Source: Homarus americanus
Lineage: Eukaryota > Arthropoda > Malacostraca > Decapoda > Nephropidae
Length of the DNA: 64,000 nt
Reading direction: 5' to 3'
Assembly: GCF_018991925.1 (NCBI RefSeq)
Contig: NW_024737042.1
Coordinates: forward strand, 18,879,789 to 18,943,788
A program made the translations under genes and the position numbers. Below are positions 11,269 through 23,522 of this stretch, piece by piece; the stretch's first letter is position 1; each line of letters opens with the position of its first letter. The notes beneath the pieces are model-generated. The model was not told the origin of the DNA, searched no databases, and was given only the letters and a program-made list of their open reading frames with translations.

Positions 11269-11613
11269 TTAATGATTTAACTCTCCGCTTAGAAGATTTT
11301 GCGAAATACGATACAGAACTGAGTTGTGCTTATTACTTGTGAGTCTTAATCGCACTTGAGTATGAAACACATCCCCAGTAGCCGTGGTCTCCTTCATGAT
11401 AGCTGGGTACTCTGCCTCTATGCTCTGGGATAACATATGGTGGAATTTCCGCACCACCTTTCCTGTGTGCCTGCCAGCCTTCAGTAGTGATAACTCGTCA
11501 ACAAGCTTGACTGGGTAACAATTCTTACAGAAAATTGCTTTAATAGAACACATCGAATCCATATAAACACTTAACTTTCTCATACAAGTGAGATAATTTC
11601 CGAATATTACCAT
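11269..11613 (-). CDS. Hypothetical small protein, possibly secreted (one-base break in leader)
   Basis: A 114-residue frame, MVIFGNYLTCMRKL to SGELNH, with four cysteines in its first 40 residues (LTC, SMC, AIFC, KNC) and a basic, mixed C-terminal part that does not look like a repeat shadow. No family is recognised. Upstream in the same frame the codons continue as a hydrophobic leader (KTVILILLM), but an ATG in the right place is out of frame by one base. Deleting one G near 11636 would give a classic signal peptide start. This suggests either a sequence error, a decayed gene, or chance. A CpG-containing region at about 11640-11800 lies just upstream. It is the only candidate host coding sequence in the window, and it may be one exon of something larger. 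Confidence 0.3.
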   Translation of the reverse strand: MVIFGNYLTCMRKLSVYMDSMCSIKAIFCKNCYPVKLVDELSLLKAGRHTGKVVRKFHHMLSQSIEAEYPAIMKETTATGDVFHTQVRLRLTSNKHNSVLYRISQNLLSGELNH

Positions 11614-12299
11614 TAGCAGAATGAGAATGACCGTCTTCCATTAGCGAGGCGTAACGTTAGTGTCAGAAACAGACGCTGCGCTGGTCGTCCAAACACACAC
11701 TATCTCTCTTCCTCTCTCCCCGCGGCTGCACACCACTGCCGCTTGGATTCTCAGAGACGTGTATGTTAACCTGCTCCTGGGTAACTGCAGACGAGACAAC
11801 GTATCCAGTTAACTCTTCGCGCGACTTTTGTCATTAAGTCTGATATCAGAGTAAGAGTTCACGTCACTAGTTATAAAGATTCTATATACAAATCTCCCAA
11901 ATGTCAAATATACATTGTGAATTGAAATAAGTAAAACAGTTGATTCAGCTCATTTTGTTATTCTGGAAAGTGAAACGTATCAACAAAATCACTAAAATAC
12001 TTTAGACTATGAGATTTATTATTTATGAAATTGGGAAATTTACAGCAAAAGTTTGGCTCAGGGAACTGGGTATCGCCGGAAGATAACGCTTCACTTCTCT
12101 TAGATTGATTTTGGAGTTTCATGTTATTCCCAGGGGGATCTGAGCCTTTGACACGAGCGAAAAATTTATAATTCTAAGACTAGTGATCCACGAGTCTATT
12201 CTATGACTGTATTTTTGTTGTTATTGTTGTCGTTTAGTGAACACTTTTGATATTGCCGAAAATTTATAAACCTTAAATTAAGAACATTTATTTTAGAGT

Positions 12300-12343
<44 letters not shown>

Positions 12344-13176
12344 CACCTCTACAGCAAAACATATCATGGGGGACGCTAAGTATTCAAAAGTTATACGAAA
12401 ATTAAAGTTAAGAATATTCCCTTTGTGCCGGCATGGTCGCCTTGGAGCCCGAGGAGCCGGGACGCCAGTGATTTGCATGTCAAAGTTAAGTTTTTATTTT
12501 GTTACGTCGGCGGCGTCGTAAGAAATTTGTGATTGAGTTAAGATCCATAATGGAAAGAACAATTTTTGGCTGAATATGTAGGATGGCGAGTCCCTCAGAT
12601 GGCGGATGTAAATAAGAGATAAAAGTGGCCGGATCTCAGCAGTGACTGTGAGACCCGGGTCCTCAGCCCCACTAGCGAATGATTCATATTCCTCCCAGAA
12701 CCAAAATATTTAGTGTTTGGGGAGCTTATTCTCTCGAATTTGACTTCCCTCTGACTGTACAGACCCGACTATCACATAACCCCTGCGTGCTAATGGCCAT
12801 TCCGAATTTCTCCTTGTTTACAGGTTGACAGATGGTTAGGTGTAAATAAAGACAGATGGGCAGACAGAGACGCGTAACAAGACGGCTCCGACACACACGC
12901 ACAGACACACACAAATGAGATTGGTAAATACATCAGCCTAATCCTCTCTTCTCGTTCTTTTGGTGTTAGGGTTAGTCCTTCCCTCGTCTTCTATGTGACC
13001 GTTCCTACACACTTTACTTTAAGTGTGAGTGAGGCTTGTTTCTTTTGTGTCCGTGTGTATGTTATGATTTATTTCAACTATATATGCGTATATGTATATA
13101 AATCTTTATTACTGAGTATGTAGACATGTAAATAAAATAAGGTGTATTTTACAGTTGATGGGTGAGAATAACTATA
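11614..13176. other. Non-coding stretch with microsatellites
   Basis: Holds (AC)n then (AT)n at 12302-12346 and a short AC run near 12890-12912. No coding or RNA feature is recognised. Confidence 0.55.
12302..12346. repeat. (AC)n(AT)n microsatellite
   Basis: Perfect CA dinucleotides followed by about five TA repeats. Confidence 0.95.
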
Positions 13177-13195
13177 TGTGTGTGTGTGTGTGTGT
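13177..13195 (+). repeat. (TG)n microsatellite
   Basis: TG repeats directly upstream of a copy of the interspersed repeat at 13200. Confidence 0.9.
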
Positions 13196-13262
13196 TAAGA
13201 AAATTACAGCTAAAAGGCTGAAATATACAGTTACATAATTGGGGAATGGGTCACTTGGCTGA
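13196..13262 (-). repeat. Interspersed repeat, 3'-tail-like, copy 1
   Basis: Read on the minus strand it contains ATTCCCCAATTATGTAACTG followed by TATATTTCAGCC, matching 29285-29340 on the plus strand. Both copies end beside a dinucleotide microsatellite, which is typical of the 3' end of a non-LTR element or SINE. No coding part is attached. Confidence 0.55.
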
Positions 13263-13292
13263 AAAATAATATACAAATAACATTAATAACAA

Positions 13293-13302
13293 GGGGGGGG
13301 GG
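13293..13302 (+). repeat. G homopolymer
   Basis: Ten consecutive G. Confidence 0.9.
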
Positions 13303-13361
13303 ATAATTTAACAGGGAGAAATTTCAACATAGTAACAGTGCAAAAGTAAGGTTGACTATGC

Positions 13362-13388
13362 GTGAGTGTGTGTGTGTGTGTGTGTGTG
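13362..13388 (+). repeat. (TG)n microsatellite
   Basis: Near-perfect TG dinucleotide run. Confidence 0.9.
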
Positions 13389-14023
13389 GCCTTGGATAAG
13401 CGTAAACATTGGGTTATTGCAGTAAGTGTTGGAGTCAGGTAAGTGTTTTGAGTCGTGTTGCAGCTGTCTTGGAGAATATTGTTTGTTATTGCATTTGTGT
13501 CCTGAATAAGTGCTGTTCTGCGTGTTGACAGGTGTGTCACTGTCGTGTACCTGGCTAACTTGCGTGCTGTTCCCATCTGTAGATAATTTGCGATTTCTAC
13601 TAGTAGTTCTGTGTTATTCTTCCATGTTCTAATATTTACTTTTTTCGATCAAATTTCGGAGAAGATAATTAGAATTACACTGTAGTATTCTGAACGTGAA
13701 TTCCTTTCTATGTGAGTATTATTTTATTTTTTTAAGATATGACCTGAGGCGATGTTTTGATCGAGAGATAAAAAAGAAATGGTGTATTGTGTTGATTGGG
13801 GAGTAAGCCTGGGGGAGGGGGGAGACCAGGGTGATGTGTCAGAGGAAGGAAGGCTGAGTTACATGGGAGGAGAGGTGAGGATCAAAGATATCTCGGGGAA
13901 GGAATCTTAGAATGGAATGAGGGCTTTGCAGAAGGGAGACTGGGATGTTGCTTTATGGGAGAGAAAGAAGTTGATTATGTATTGAGAGGAATGATGGAAT
14001 GAAATGATTCTCCTGAAAGGGAA

Positions 14024-14275
14024 GGATATGAAGTGGGATGATGTTTAGAGAGGGGGTGTATGGAGTGGGATGATATTTAGAGAGGGAAGGATAAGGAATG
14101 GGTAATGTTTAGAGGCCTGAAAGTAAAAAAATGGAGTGGGATGATATTTAGAGACCTGAGAGGGAAGGAAATGTAATGGGATGACGCTTTGAGACTTGAG
14201 AGGGAAAGATATGGAGTGGGATGATTTTTAGAGACCTGAGAGGGAAGGATATGGAGCGGGAGGATGTTTAGGGAC
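14024..14275 (+). repeat. Diverged purine-rich minisatellite, about 35-50 bp units
   Basis: Seven or so copies around the core GGAGTGGGATGATRTTTAGAG, each followed by variants of ACCTGAGAGGGAAGGA. Similar but more diverged purine-rich sequence extends upstream to about 13800. Confidence 0.75.
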
Positions 14276-14956
14276 AGCAGGAATACCAGAAAAACATTTT
14301 AGGGGAAGGACGAGTGTGATGTTTGAGGGTGGAGGTGAATTTGATAAAGCGTAAAGGGAAGGGAAGGAGTGGGCGAAGTCTGAGAGAACTTGTGAATAAA
14401 ATATTTTCTGAGGAGAATTTGTAGGGCTGATTAAGAAGGTTTATGTCTCTGTCTCTCTGGCAGAAATAAATCATTCGTAAGACGTAACTCAGAATCTTTT
14501 GGGGTTGAGATAATTTTCTACTTCTCACAAGAATCTGGTGCTTTAAGCAGGTATTGTGTCTGGGTACTCCATAGTGTTACTAAAAAGTTAAAGAAATATA
14601 AGAGGCAGAATTTCTATTTGATTTATTCTTTAAAACTAAAACTAAATATTTCTCAGTGCTACTTTTTTTTGTTCACTTAGGATGATAGTAATGGTCAGAG
14701 CACTTGTGTTCACTCCAGTTTCTCCTTTCCTCTGGTATGTAAATTTCGCTGTCCCCGGGAAACTTTGGTACAGCTGTGAGTGCAGAGCCTCGGGTCCGTC
14801 TCTCATGCAAAACCTGTTTGTTTCTGTGTTAGAGTAAACACCACTTTTTGGTTTGTTGGTGTAGTTTACGAGGAAGTCTTACTTAATTATTACATTAGGT
14901 GTCCAGTTAAGATTATTCTTATAAACATTGTAATTGAAAATATTCCTTTAATTTAC

Positions 14957-15097
<141 letters not shown>

Positions 15098-16351
15098 TGT
15101 TAGTGTCCACACGCACACACTCTACACACACACACAAACCGAACCATAAAACGTGACCATAAACAAGTGTATTCCTAAGAGATATGCACACCCAGGCAGT
15201 ATAAACCCATGTATACGGGCAGCAGGCGTACATAAGCTCATGAACGTAGATTGTTCACACACGTACACGGTCGGCCCAGCGGCATCAACCCTTCATCCCC
15301 TGGGAAATGCTGGAGGAGGGCCTAGGCCTACACACCAACAGAGATCACCCTCCAGCCTCACTGTCTCTCCTCGTGAGGGTAAACTCGTATATTGCGAGAG
15401 AGACAATTATAAAAGATCATTGTTTGCTTATTTCTGGAACTGCGTGAGAGGGGGGGAGGTGTAGGAGGGGAAGGGGGGTAATGCCCCTTTTGTTTAGTTA
15501 TTTTTTCGTACCTACTTGTCTTAATATCCGTTTTGCACTGATGTATAAAAACAAACTCAAGTGCCAGAGGGAGAAACACACACAAAAATATAACTGTCTC
15601 GTATTCTCCTTGACTGTGGAAGATATTAAAATGTTGGATTGCTCGCCTGGCTTCCTGCTGGCTGGACTGGACTGTTAGCCGGGTAGCTTCGTGTGTTGGC
15701 ATGTCTGTCAGGTTGTCCATTAATCAGCGTGGTGCCGCGGCTGCTGCTGTGGGAAGAATGTGGCTCGGGGTATTTGCCAGCTGGTAATAGGCGGCCATTA
15801 CCCCTTATAAGTCCAGCTGCCACTGCCACGCCGCATGATTCGTCTTGCGGCCGTCACTCAGCCTTTAATATTACCTGCAGGAAAAACCCCAACTGTGGCG
15901 CGTTCATTCCGCTAATTGTTTTCAAAGAACTTGGGGGTTAGGGTTGTAGGGTGTGGGGATGGGGGGGGGGGCGGCTGACGAGGTGCGTGTTCTGGTGGTG
16001 TTGTGCTGGACACTTTCTCCCTTTCTCCCTCCCTCCCTCCTTCCCTCCCTTTACTGTGTTTGTCAATATTGGAGGTACATAATAGTCTCGTTCAAACTCG
16101 ACGTAACTTGGATGATTAATATCCGCGTGTGCCTCATGTCCTTTTATTACAGGTGTTTTGTGCAGGTTGTTTCATCTCCTTTCACCTGCAGCAAACAGAT
16201 TAAACAAAACAAAAATGAAAGAAAAAGAAAATACATAGTTAATTAATTTGAGTTTTTGTTCTTCTTGATAAACATTGATGACTTCAGATAACAAACACAT
16301 TCATCGTAGTTTCACTGTTTGTTTTCTTTGCTATCTACCTCTTGCGTTTGT
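15098..16351. other. Non-coding stretch
   Basis: Includes short G runs (15961-15970) and a CCCT-rich patch (16018-16050). No gene recognised; frames of 97-120 residues lack any domain features. Confidence 0.5.
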
Positions 16352-17036
16352 TTTCTAGCCGCTCGCCCACTCGTAGCCACTCGCCCACTCGTAGCCGCTA
16401 GCCCACTCGTAGCCACTCGCCCACTCTTGTAGCCACTCACCCATTCTTGTAGCCACTCGCCCATTCTTGTAGCCACTCGCCCACTCTTGTAGCCACTGCC
16501 CACTCGTAGCCACTCGCCCACTCTAGCCACTGTAGCAGCCACTCGCCCCTCTCTTGTAGCCTCGCCCACTCGTAGCCACTCCCTCCTCGCATCCTCCCAC
16601 CCACTTTCGCATCCTCCCGCCCACCCTCGTATCCTCCCGTCTACTCTCGCATCCTCCGCCCATTCTCGCATCATCCCGCCCACTCTCGCATTTCCCCCAC
16701 TTTCGCATCCTCTCGCCCACTCTCACAGCCTTCCGCTCACTCTTGCATCCTCTCGCCAATTCTCGCTTCCGCTCGCCCACTCTTGGCGCCTCCCGCCCAC
16801 TCTCGCATCCTCCAGCCCACTCTCGCATCCTCTCGCCCATTCTCGCAGCCTTACTCCCACTCTCGCAGCCTCCCGCCTACTCTTGTAGCCGCTCGCCAAC
16901 TCTCTCTTCCGCTAGCCCACTCTTGGCGCCACCCGCCCACTCTCGCATCCTCTCGCCTACTCAAGAACCCTCCCGCCCACTCTCGCATCCGCTCGCCCAC
17001 TCTTGCCTCCTCCCGCCCACTTTCATATCTTCCCTC
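16352..17036 (+). repeat. 18-20 bp minisatellite, left part
   Basis: Tandem units such as CACTCGCCCACTCTTGTAGC grading into CACTCTCGCATCCTCCCGCC. The same repeat resumes at 26949, on the far side of a gypsy element, so the two arrays were one. Open frames here are repeat artefacts. Confidence 0.92.
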
Positions 17037-17039
17037 CCC

Positions 17040-17500
17040 TGTATCAGCCCCTGTCTCATGGCAATAACAATTATATAAATTTGGATTAATACATTTAGTT
17101 TATATAATCCAATCACCCCGCTGTAATTTCCCATAAGCTGTGAGGCGCCATGTGCTGTTCACGTGAGGGGAAATTCCTCTATCAGTAGGCCGACCTTGAG
17201 AATGTAGAGTTAGCCCAGCCTCTCCTTCAGAGCCCCTCACAGGCACCAGTCCTCACAGGCACCAGTCCTCACTTGAAGCTCACGAGAATCGGACGGTTAA
17301 CCTGACTCAGTCAAGCTGAGCCCCCGTCCTTAACTAACACTCACAGCTTACAGTGTTAATTACGGTGCATCTACTAATAGACTGTGACCAATATAGTTTT
17401 ACCAATAAATGGAGAAAAGACCATTTTGGGTTTGTAACTTAACCCCTCAACTTATTTATATATTAGCCAAGTTAAGGGAACTTTACCCAAAGCTTATATA
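17040..17500 (+). repeat. LTR, left copy of gypsy element
   Basis: About 461 bases, nearly the same as 26510-26948; the left copy has an extra 20-25 bases near 17083-17110. AATAAA occurs at 17405 within ACCAATAAATGG, a possible polyadenylation signal. Confidence 0.75.
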
Positions 17501-19044
17501 TAAAGGTGGCAGTGAAAAGAGAGAACCGTTAAATGAACCAGTGAGGCAGTGTAACTAGCTGTGCAAGGAACCGACGTCACTGTAACCCAAGTAACAGTGA
17601 AATTTTCTAATTATTATTCTCCAAGGCAACAGACTATATACCGTATATATTCTCGCGAGCAACGTTATATGTCAAGTGACATATTTAAATGTCATCCCAG
17701 ATCGACATACATTTTTTTTTACTCAATAACATTTAAGTGAGTTAACATATTTCACTGTACTATAGTGTGACAACACCTCATGACGACAAGCCGATAGTCC
17801 CCAGCTCAAGTGGACACTACAAGGACTCAACGTCAGACACCCCATGGCGCCAACTCTCAAGTGTTGTGGAGACTCTGTCTGTACATTTTTTCCCTTCTCA
17901 ATGAACAACCAACCCATACAGCTACAGTACAACCCTGTGCCAAAGTCACAGTTGAGTAATGCCTGTTAGACATCCAAAGTTGTTTAACTAAGTGTTTCTG
18001 TGGTTTGTAAAAACAGAGTGTTGTAAATTCTTTGTGAACCCAGCTACATCTGGTACAGGCCAACTACTTGACCTGTCATACTCAATCAACTCCAAGAGGT
18101 CTACCAGTCCAAGGTTCATTAACCTATGTGACCTCACAGGATCGCCTGACGACACCAGTGAACTGTGAGTTCACATAGTTAGCCATCCATCACCCCTCTA
18201 GTGGTTGACGGGGGTTACTCTTGTCAACACCAGACACCATCACGAATTCTTCAAAGACATCATCTTTAAACTACACACCAGCAACCCTGACCATGAATTT
18301 CGACCAGCTGAGTTTCATCCAAGCCGCTGAAGTCTATGGGATTAAAGGCCATATTTTCAAAAAAATTCCCAGGATTCTACAATCAATCCAACAGTAATAG
18401 GTAGGACAGGACACGCTATATTAAACACACATTAACATATTCGACAGCACAGCATGACTCGTTATTGTAGGATAATGTTTAATTTATAAGTGTCTTACTT
18501 ATTATTATTTGATATATATAAATACACTGAAGTTCTCGAGAACCAGTAATCTTTTTTTTCTTGCCAATTATTACGATATTTTTTAAACATTTACTGTAAA
18601 TGGCCAGGCAAGGTTTTTGTGTAGATTGACTTTTCATGTCTATTTAACACTGATGGATGATTTATTTATTTAATGAGTTCAGATATTACCGATTTGAAGG
18701 AGATTTATGATAACGTTTCAGATAATTCTGACGACGCACTCAAGTCTGACACTGTACTGGTAATAGTGTCAATACTGAACACATAGAATTAATAGATTTG
18801 CATGAAACCCAAGCGCCCTTACTGCGAGACATAATCTGTTGAGAGTAGTGAACACTTAAGTGATCAACTGCATGACGATTTATGTCGTGGAACCCTAAGG
18901 TCAGGTAATATGTACAATACAACACCTGATTACGGGCAAGATACCCCTCAGTCTACAGAATCTCGCAGTGTGTCAGAGATTACTTTCCCTCTTGCATCCA
19001 CGCATCTTTCAGTTAGATCTAAGTTGTCTAGCAACTCACTAACC
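17501..19044 (+). other. Gypsy leader and uncertain gag start
   Basis: Mostly non-coding. A frame starting ATGAGTTCAGATATTACC at 18675 (MSSDITDLKEIYDNVSDNSD) is acidic and could be a gag N-terminus now broken by a stop 34 codons on. A 34-codon frame at 18293 (MNFDQLSFIQAAEVYG) is of unknown meaning. Confidence 0.4.
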
Positions 19045-19731
19045 ATGGCTACATCTAATACCAGCATGTCATCTAACTAACCTAACATTGTTCAAGTATT
19101 GCCGCGCAGTAATCGCATTCGCGAGTTTACGGCGGAGGATGACTATCGTGTAACCACATTTTTAAGGTCATGTGAAGATGTAATGAAAAACATTCATATA
19201 ACAAGTGATGATGAACGCAAGGCGTTTGTACGCGATCACATCAAAGAAGGAAGCTATGCTAGCCAACATTTGGACGCTAGTAGTCTTGCACATCCTACTT
19301 ATGCGAAGTTTAAGAAGACTTTAATTGGTCTATTTGAATTAGGCGCACAGCAGGGTCACCTGAACTGGATGTTTAGGTGGGTTGATAATCTGCTACGGAC
19401 AATACGCGCAGAGGACACGATGAGAAGTGTTTCCCTTGCTGGCGAGGTCTGTCAAGATATCTTAACCAGTTTTGGTGGTTCACCCTGGGTGGACGAGCAC
19501 AATAATATGTCTCTAGACAGTTTTGCACAATTAATGGAGTTCCTTGGTTTCATCCTAACAATCCGTGACCCGGCATATATTCATGCAAAGACACATAATT
19601 ATAAGCCAGATGAGGACATTTTGGATTATGCAGCCAAGATCGCTATTAAATCATCACGTACTCCCCTAGCAAGGGCAGAAACACCTGTAGCGTCAATTCA
19701 GCAACGAGTTCCTAAGAACTCAGCAATATAG
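19045..19731 (+). pseudogene. gag of the gypsy element (capsid-like)
   Basis: The frame opens at ATG 19045 (MATSNTSMSSN), meets a TAA after 11 codons, then runs from 19081 to TAG at 19729-19731. The body has the helical, charged composition of a Ty3/gypsy capsid: FTAEDDYRVTTFLRSCEDV, DERKAFVRDHIKEGSY, YAKFKKTLIGLFELGAQQ and LNWMFRWVDNLLRTIRAED. No catalytic motif is expected. After the TAG the same frame continues into a zinc-knuckle remnant (see 19732-19900), so the protein ended later originally. The homologous stretch at 48632-49140 on the other strand supports that this is a real gene. It would form the particle shell around the element RNA. Confidence 0.7.
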
Positions 19732-19900
19732 AAGCAACATTTAGTATGCACACATTGCAAGAAAAATGGTCATAATGTTGATTTTTTTTATCAACTCCAA
19801 CGAAGTGGTGCTAAGCCTAAAATCAATCCAACACCTCAACCACCACAGCGACTAAGCCCACTTATGCAACAGCTGCTCAAACCAGGTCTGCTTCAGACCA
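19732..19900 (+). pseudogene. gag zinc knuckle, downstream of an in-frame stop
   Basis: In the same frame as gag, just after TAG, reads LVCTHCKKNGHNVDFFYQ. This is a CX2CX4HX4C nucleocapsid knuckle in which the last cysteine is phenylalanine (TTT, one base from TGT). It would bind element RNA. The frame closes soon after. Confidence 0.6.
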
Positions 19901-20057
19901 GACAGCTGATGTGTAGTGTTTATACCATGATTCTCCCACCCATACTACGGAGATTGTGTAGCAGTCCGACGATGTAGACAAATAGGGGAAGACCAACGTC
20001 AGTCCCAGACCCAACGTCAGTCCCAGACCGACATAGGGTAGCTACACCACTACCATC

Positions 20058-20450
20058 ATGCGACAACGCTTCTGTTACAGCCTCGTTAATAGCGGTGCTA
20101 ACCGAACGGAAGTGTTATCAATTCCGGCGAGGGTTGGGTCAGTCAAGTTAGCGTTAGACATTGATACGGGTACTTGTGCAAACGTACTTTCTTTGGCATC
20201 CTATCAAGAGTTACAACGTAGATCCCCTCACCGAAATTTTTTGATTCGACCTACTGACACCGATCTCTCAGGAGTTTCCGGTACTCAGCTGGACATAACA
20301 GGAATGGTAACATTACCACTACGTTTTTCTAGACGTGGTATATCCTTTTTTGCAGATTTTTATGTGGTCCAAGACTTTAATTTACCAGCTGACGGTTTAA
20401 TAGGTCTTCCAACTCTTAAAACTAATATGATAGATGTTCCGCAAAGGTGA
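20058..20450 (+). pseudogene. Aspartic protease of the gypsy pol
   Basis: A single open frame of 130 residues with the retropepsin active-site box LDIDTGTCANVLS (DTG at about residues 36-38) and the C-terminal DGLIGLPTLKTN box equivalent to the family's ILG motif. Length and order fit a gypsy protease, which cuts the Gag-Pol polyprotein. It is separated from RT by a stop at 20448 and about 450 bases with no clean frame. The same domain, badly decayed, is at 47808-48017 on the minus strand. Confidence 0.82.
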
Positions 20451-20906
20451 ATTTGTTGTCCAACGCTCCTACTACGAGGACGATGGATTCTGAGTCAAAG
20501 CGAGTCCAAGACCTCACAGACTCACTTCCCCAGCGTGATTATAGCAGCAATAGTTTTAACGGGTACTCTCCATTTTCAGAATGAGGAAATCACCGGAGCC
20601 ACTGTTGTTTTACCTGACGTGTACACGGGGACGGATGTAGTCTGTCTTAGGGAAACATGCAAGGTTATAGGTTAATCTTGCGAATCTACATTGAGCACGA
20701 TTCGTCCTGGTGGTTTAACAAACGTTCTAGTTCTCAACAGAACAGGCGCATTACGAATATTGAAAGAAGGATGTTATTTGTGTGATTTTCTAGTTTATCA
20801 TAACCATGTTGCCCAACAGCTTTCGCAATTCTCAATTGGTAGTGTTTCACCTTCAATTAAATAAACCAGACAGGAGAGGATAGATCAAATAACACCACAT
20901 GTTAAG

Positions 20907-21837
20907 GTGTTTGATCACCCTCAAGGCAAGACTAGGCTCCTAGAGTTGCTTGCCGACTACCAAAACATTGTAGCTTTACCAGGGGAACATCTAGGTCACA
21001 CAAATTTAACCTTACATCACATATCCCTAAAACAGGGCACAAATCCAATTTACATACCAGCTTACCGTCTACCACATGGCCAAAGCGCTGTAGTCCAGGA
21101 CATGGTTCAGGATATGTTGGATCAAGAGGTTATCACTCACTCAAAATCCCCTTTCGATAGTCCACTATTTTTAGTCCTTAAGAAGGATGGATGTTGGCGC
21201 CCAGTAATTAGGCGCGTCAATGAAAATACTATCCCAGATAGGTACCCAATGCCTGTCTTGAGTGATATTTTACAATCCTTAGGCAAGGATAATGCTGTAT
21301 TTAGCAACCTTGATTTGCTTAGCGGTTATGGCAAATACCTCTGGATGAAAAATCTCGAGAGATTACTGCTTTTAGCCTTTGGGCCATTTTGAATTTCTGC
21401 AGATGCCTTTCGGTCTCAGAAATGCCCCACTGACCTTTCAAAGGATAATCAACAACTTGTTTGCATTGTTGATAGGGACTACAGTATGTGCCTACTTAGA
21501 TGATCTCATCGTAGTCAGTAAGGATGTAGATACGCATATTGCTAAGCTCCGTGAAGTTTTCCAAACACTTTCTACTGCAGAACTCAAAATCAAACTTTCT
21601 AAATGTGAATTTTTAAAATCCAGAATTCAATTCCTTGGTCATGTAGTTGACGGTGTCGGCATTCATACAGTTGATGACAAAGTTAAGGCTGTTGCCCAGT
21701 TCCCACGTCCTACAACTGTTGATAAAGTACGTAGTTTTCTTGGTTTATCTGGATATTATCGTTCTTTTATTAAAGGTTATGCGACATTAGCTTCACCCTT
21801 GACTCAGCTACTTAGGAAGGATGCAACTTTTGTATGA
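20907..21837 (+). pseudogene. Reverse transcriptase of the gypsy pol, frameshifted
   Basis: Two frames overlap near 21380. The first (20907-21392) has the fingers: YRLPHGQSAVVQDMVQDML, ITHSKSPFDSPLFLV, DGCWRPVIRRVNENTIPDRY, and motif A region VFSNLDLLSGYG with its Asp. The second (21379-21837) has FEFLQMPFGLRNAPLTFQR, the catalytic box CAYLDDLIVVSKD and the connection FLGLSGYYRSFIKGYA. Family order and lengths are normal. The break lies between motif A and the QMPFGL box. It copies element RNA into DNA in the particle. Confidence 0.88.
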
Positions 21838-22310
21838 AATGCTGAGCAAGAAGATAGTTTTAGTGCATTGAAGACAGCACTTGCCAATGCCACAGTTTTA
21901 GCATTTCCTGATTACTCTCAGGAATTTACTGTGGACTGACGCTTCAATACAGAGAATCGGCGCTGTACTTATGCAGCTGGACGCACGAGGAAAATATTGA
22001 GTGATTGCTTTTGCAAGTCGTAAACTTAATGATGCCGAAACATGTTATTCAGTAACGCATCTAGAAACGTTAGCCGTTGTTTGGGCACTGAAGAAGTTTA
22101 AAGACATAATTTTGGTTATAAAATAACCGTCTATACAGATCACGTGGCAGTGACAGAGCTGTTTCACGGTAAAAATCTTTCAGGTAGACTAGCACGCTGG
22201 TATCTGACCATTCGAGAGTTTGAACCCGAGTTCAAGTATTTACCGGGAAGAGCGAATGTGGTCACAGACGCTTTGTCCAGAAACATAGCACCAGTGATGC
22301 CTCTATCATC
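21838..22310 (+). pseudogene. RNase H of the gypsy pol, broken
   Basis: TGA at 21834-21836, another stop near 21940 and one near 22000 interrupt the domain, and there is a further indel near 22110. The remains are recognisable: TVLAFPDYSQEF, WTDAS in a shifted frame, AFASRKLNDAETCYSVTHLE, ETLAVVWALKKFKD, VYTDHVAVTELFHGKN and YLPGRANVVTDALSRN. These correspond to the D, E and D positions and the gypsy tail. It removes RNA from the RNA-DNA hybrid. Confidence 0.8.
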
Positions 22311-22439
22311 ATTCTCCCACTCACAATTAAGGGATGAACAACGACTCGATCCATTGTGGGGTACAGTCATTTTCGCTCAAGAGTTGGGGGAAGAGGTTAA
22401 TCTTCCAAAGTTACCTCCTCCGTTCAGTCAATTTGAACT

Positions 22440-23522
22440 ATGACGAGACATACTCCTTCGCTCCAAGCAGACAACTGAGGGATTTGTCATACCTGATACA
22501 CTTCGTGAAACGATACTAACGTTGTATCACGATGCTCCCCTAACATGTCACCCCGGACGTGACAAATGTCTGGTGGAGGTCAGAAAGAAGTATTTTTGGA
22601 ATACTATGAAGAAAGACATAGAATTGCATATTGCTAAGTGTTTGTCATGTGCTCAGCATAAGGGTACTACAAAGTCTCCGGCTCCAATTCTACAATATCC
22701 TACACCAGAACGTCCGTTTGACACAGTCGCGATCGACTTGTTACAACTTCCAAGGAGTCATCAAGGATCCTCTTACATCCTAGTGTGTGTGGATCATTTT
22801 TCTAGATTTGTGATTTTAGTCCCACTGAAGGATAAAACAGCCGAATTTGTGGCTTATGCCTTAGATATTCACCTCATATGTCCCTTTACTATGTCCTAGG
22901 TTCTACTCTCCGACAACGAATTAGAGTTCAAGAACAACTTGTAGCACAAATATGTCGACAATACGACATCCAACAAAGTTTTATCGCAACCTATCATCCA
23001 CAGGCTAATGGCTTTGTTGAAAGAACCAATCGCAAAATCCTAGAAATTCTTCCTCCAATAGCGAGTCAAATGCACTATGCATGGGAAGATTGGTTACAGC
23101 AAGTCGCCCCATCTATCAATGGGTCGATCAACAGCTCTACAGGCAAATCACCCAATTATATTGTTTACGGCATAGACAAACGCCTACCTTATGACGTACT
23201 TACAGACAACCCATGCCCAGTCTATAACGTGGACGATTTCGCTACCAGGCAAATCAATGTATTCACGGATATTCATGGCCAAGTATGTAAACATTTAACA
23301 GCGTCACGCTCTGAAATGATATACAAGCAACATAAACAAGCTAAGCCTGTCATGCTAGAAATAGGCGATGCTGTTATGGTGCGAGAACCTGAACGAAAGT
23401 CCAAGCTTTCACCCAAGTTTGACAGACCATTCCGCATCATTGCTAAAGAAGCGTGCAACAAATTAAAAATTTTGAAGCCAAACTCACAAACTTCAGATGT
23501 TGTGCTGTCATGGTCACGTTGA
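22440..23522 (+). pseudogene. Integrase of the gypsy pol, frameshifted
   Basis: The N-terminal zinc domain is present (YHDAPLTCHPGRDK with the histidines, CLSCAQHKG with the cysteines). The catalytic core starts with DTVAIDLLQLPRSHQG (first Asp). The second catalytic Asp is in the other frame, LLSDNELEFKNNL at about 22901-22939, which places a frameshift between about 22880 and 22900. The glutamate is in YHPQANGFVERTNRKIL. The C-terminal part, GDAVMVREPERKSKLSPKFD, is the usual gypsy GPY/F-like end. It joins the DNA copy to the host chromosome. Stop at 23520. Confidence 0.87.

Noticed and set aside
17040..17500. The repeat pair 17040/26510 as an independent SINE-like repeat rather than LTRs
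   Set aside because: Both copies are in the same orientation, exactly bound gag-pol and meet the same minisatellite on their outer sides, which fits LTRs best.
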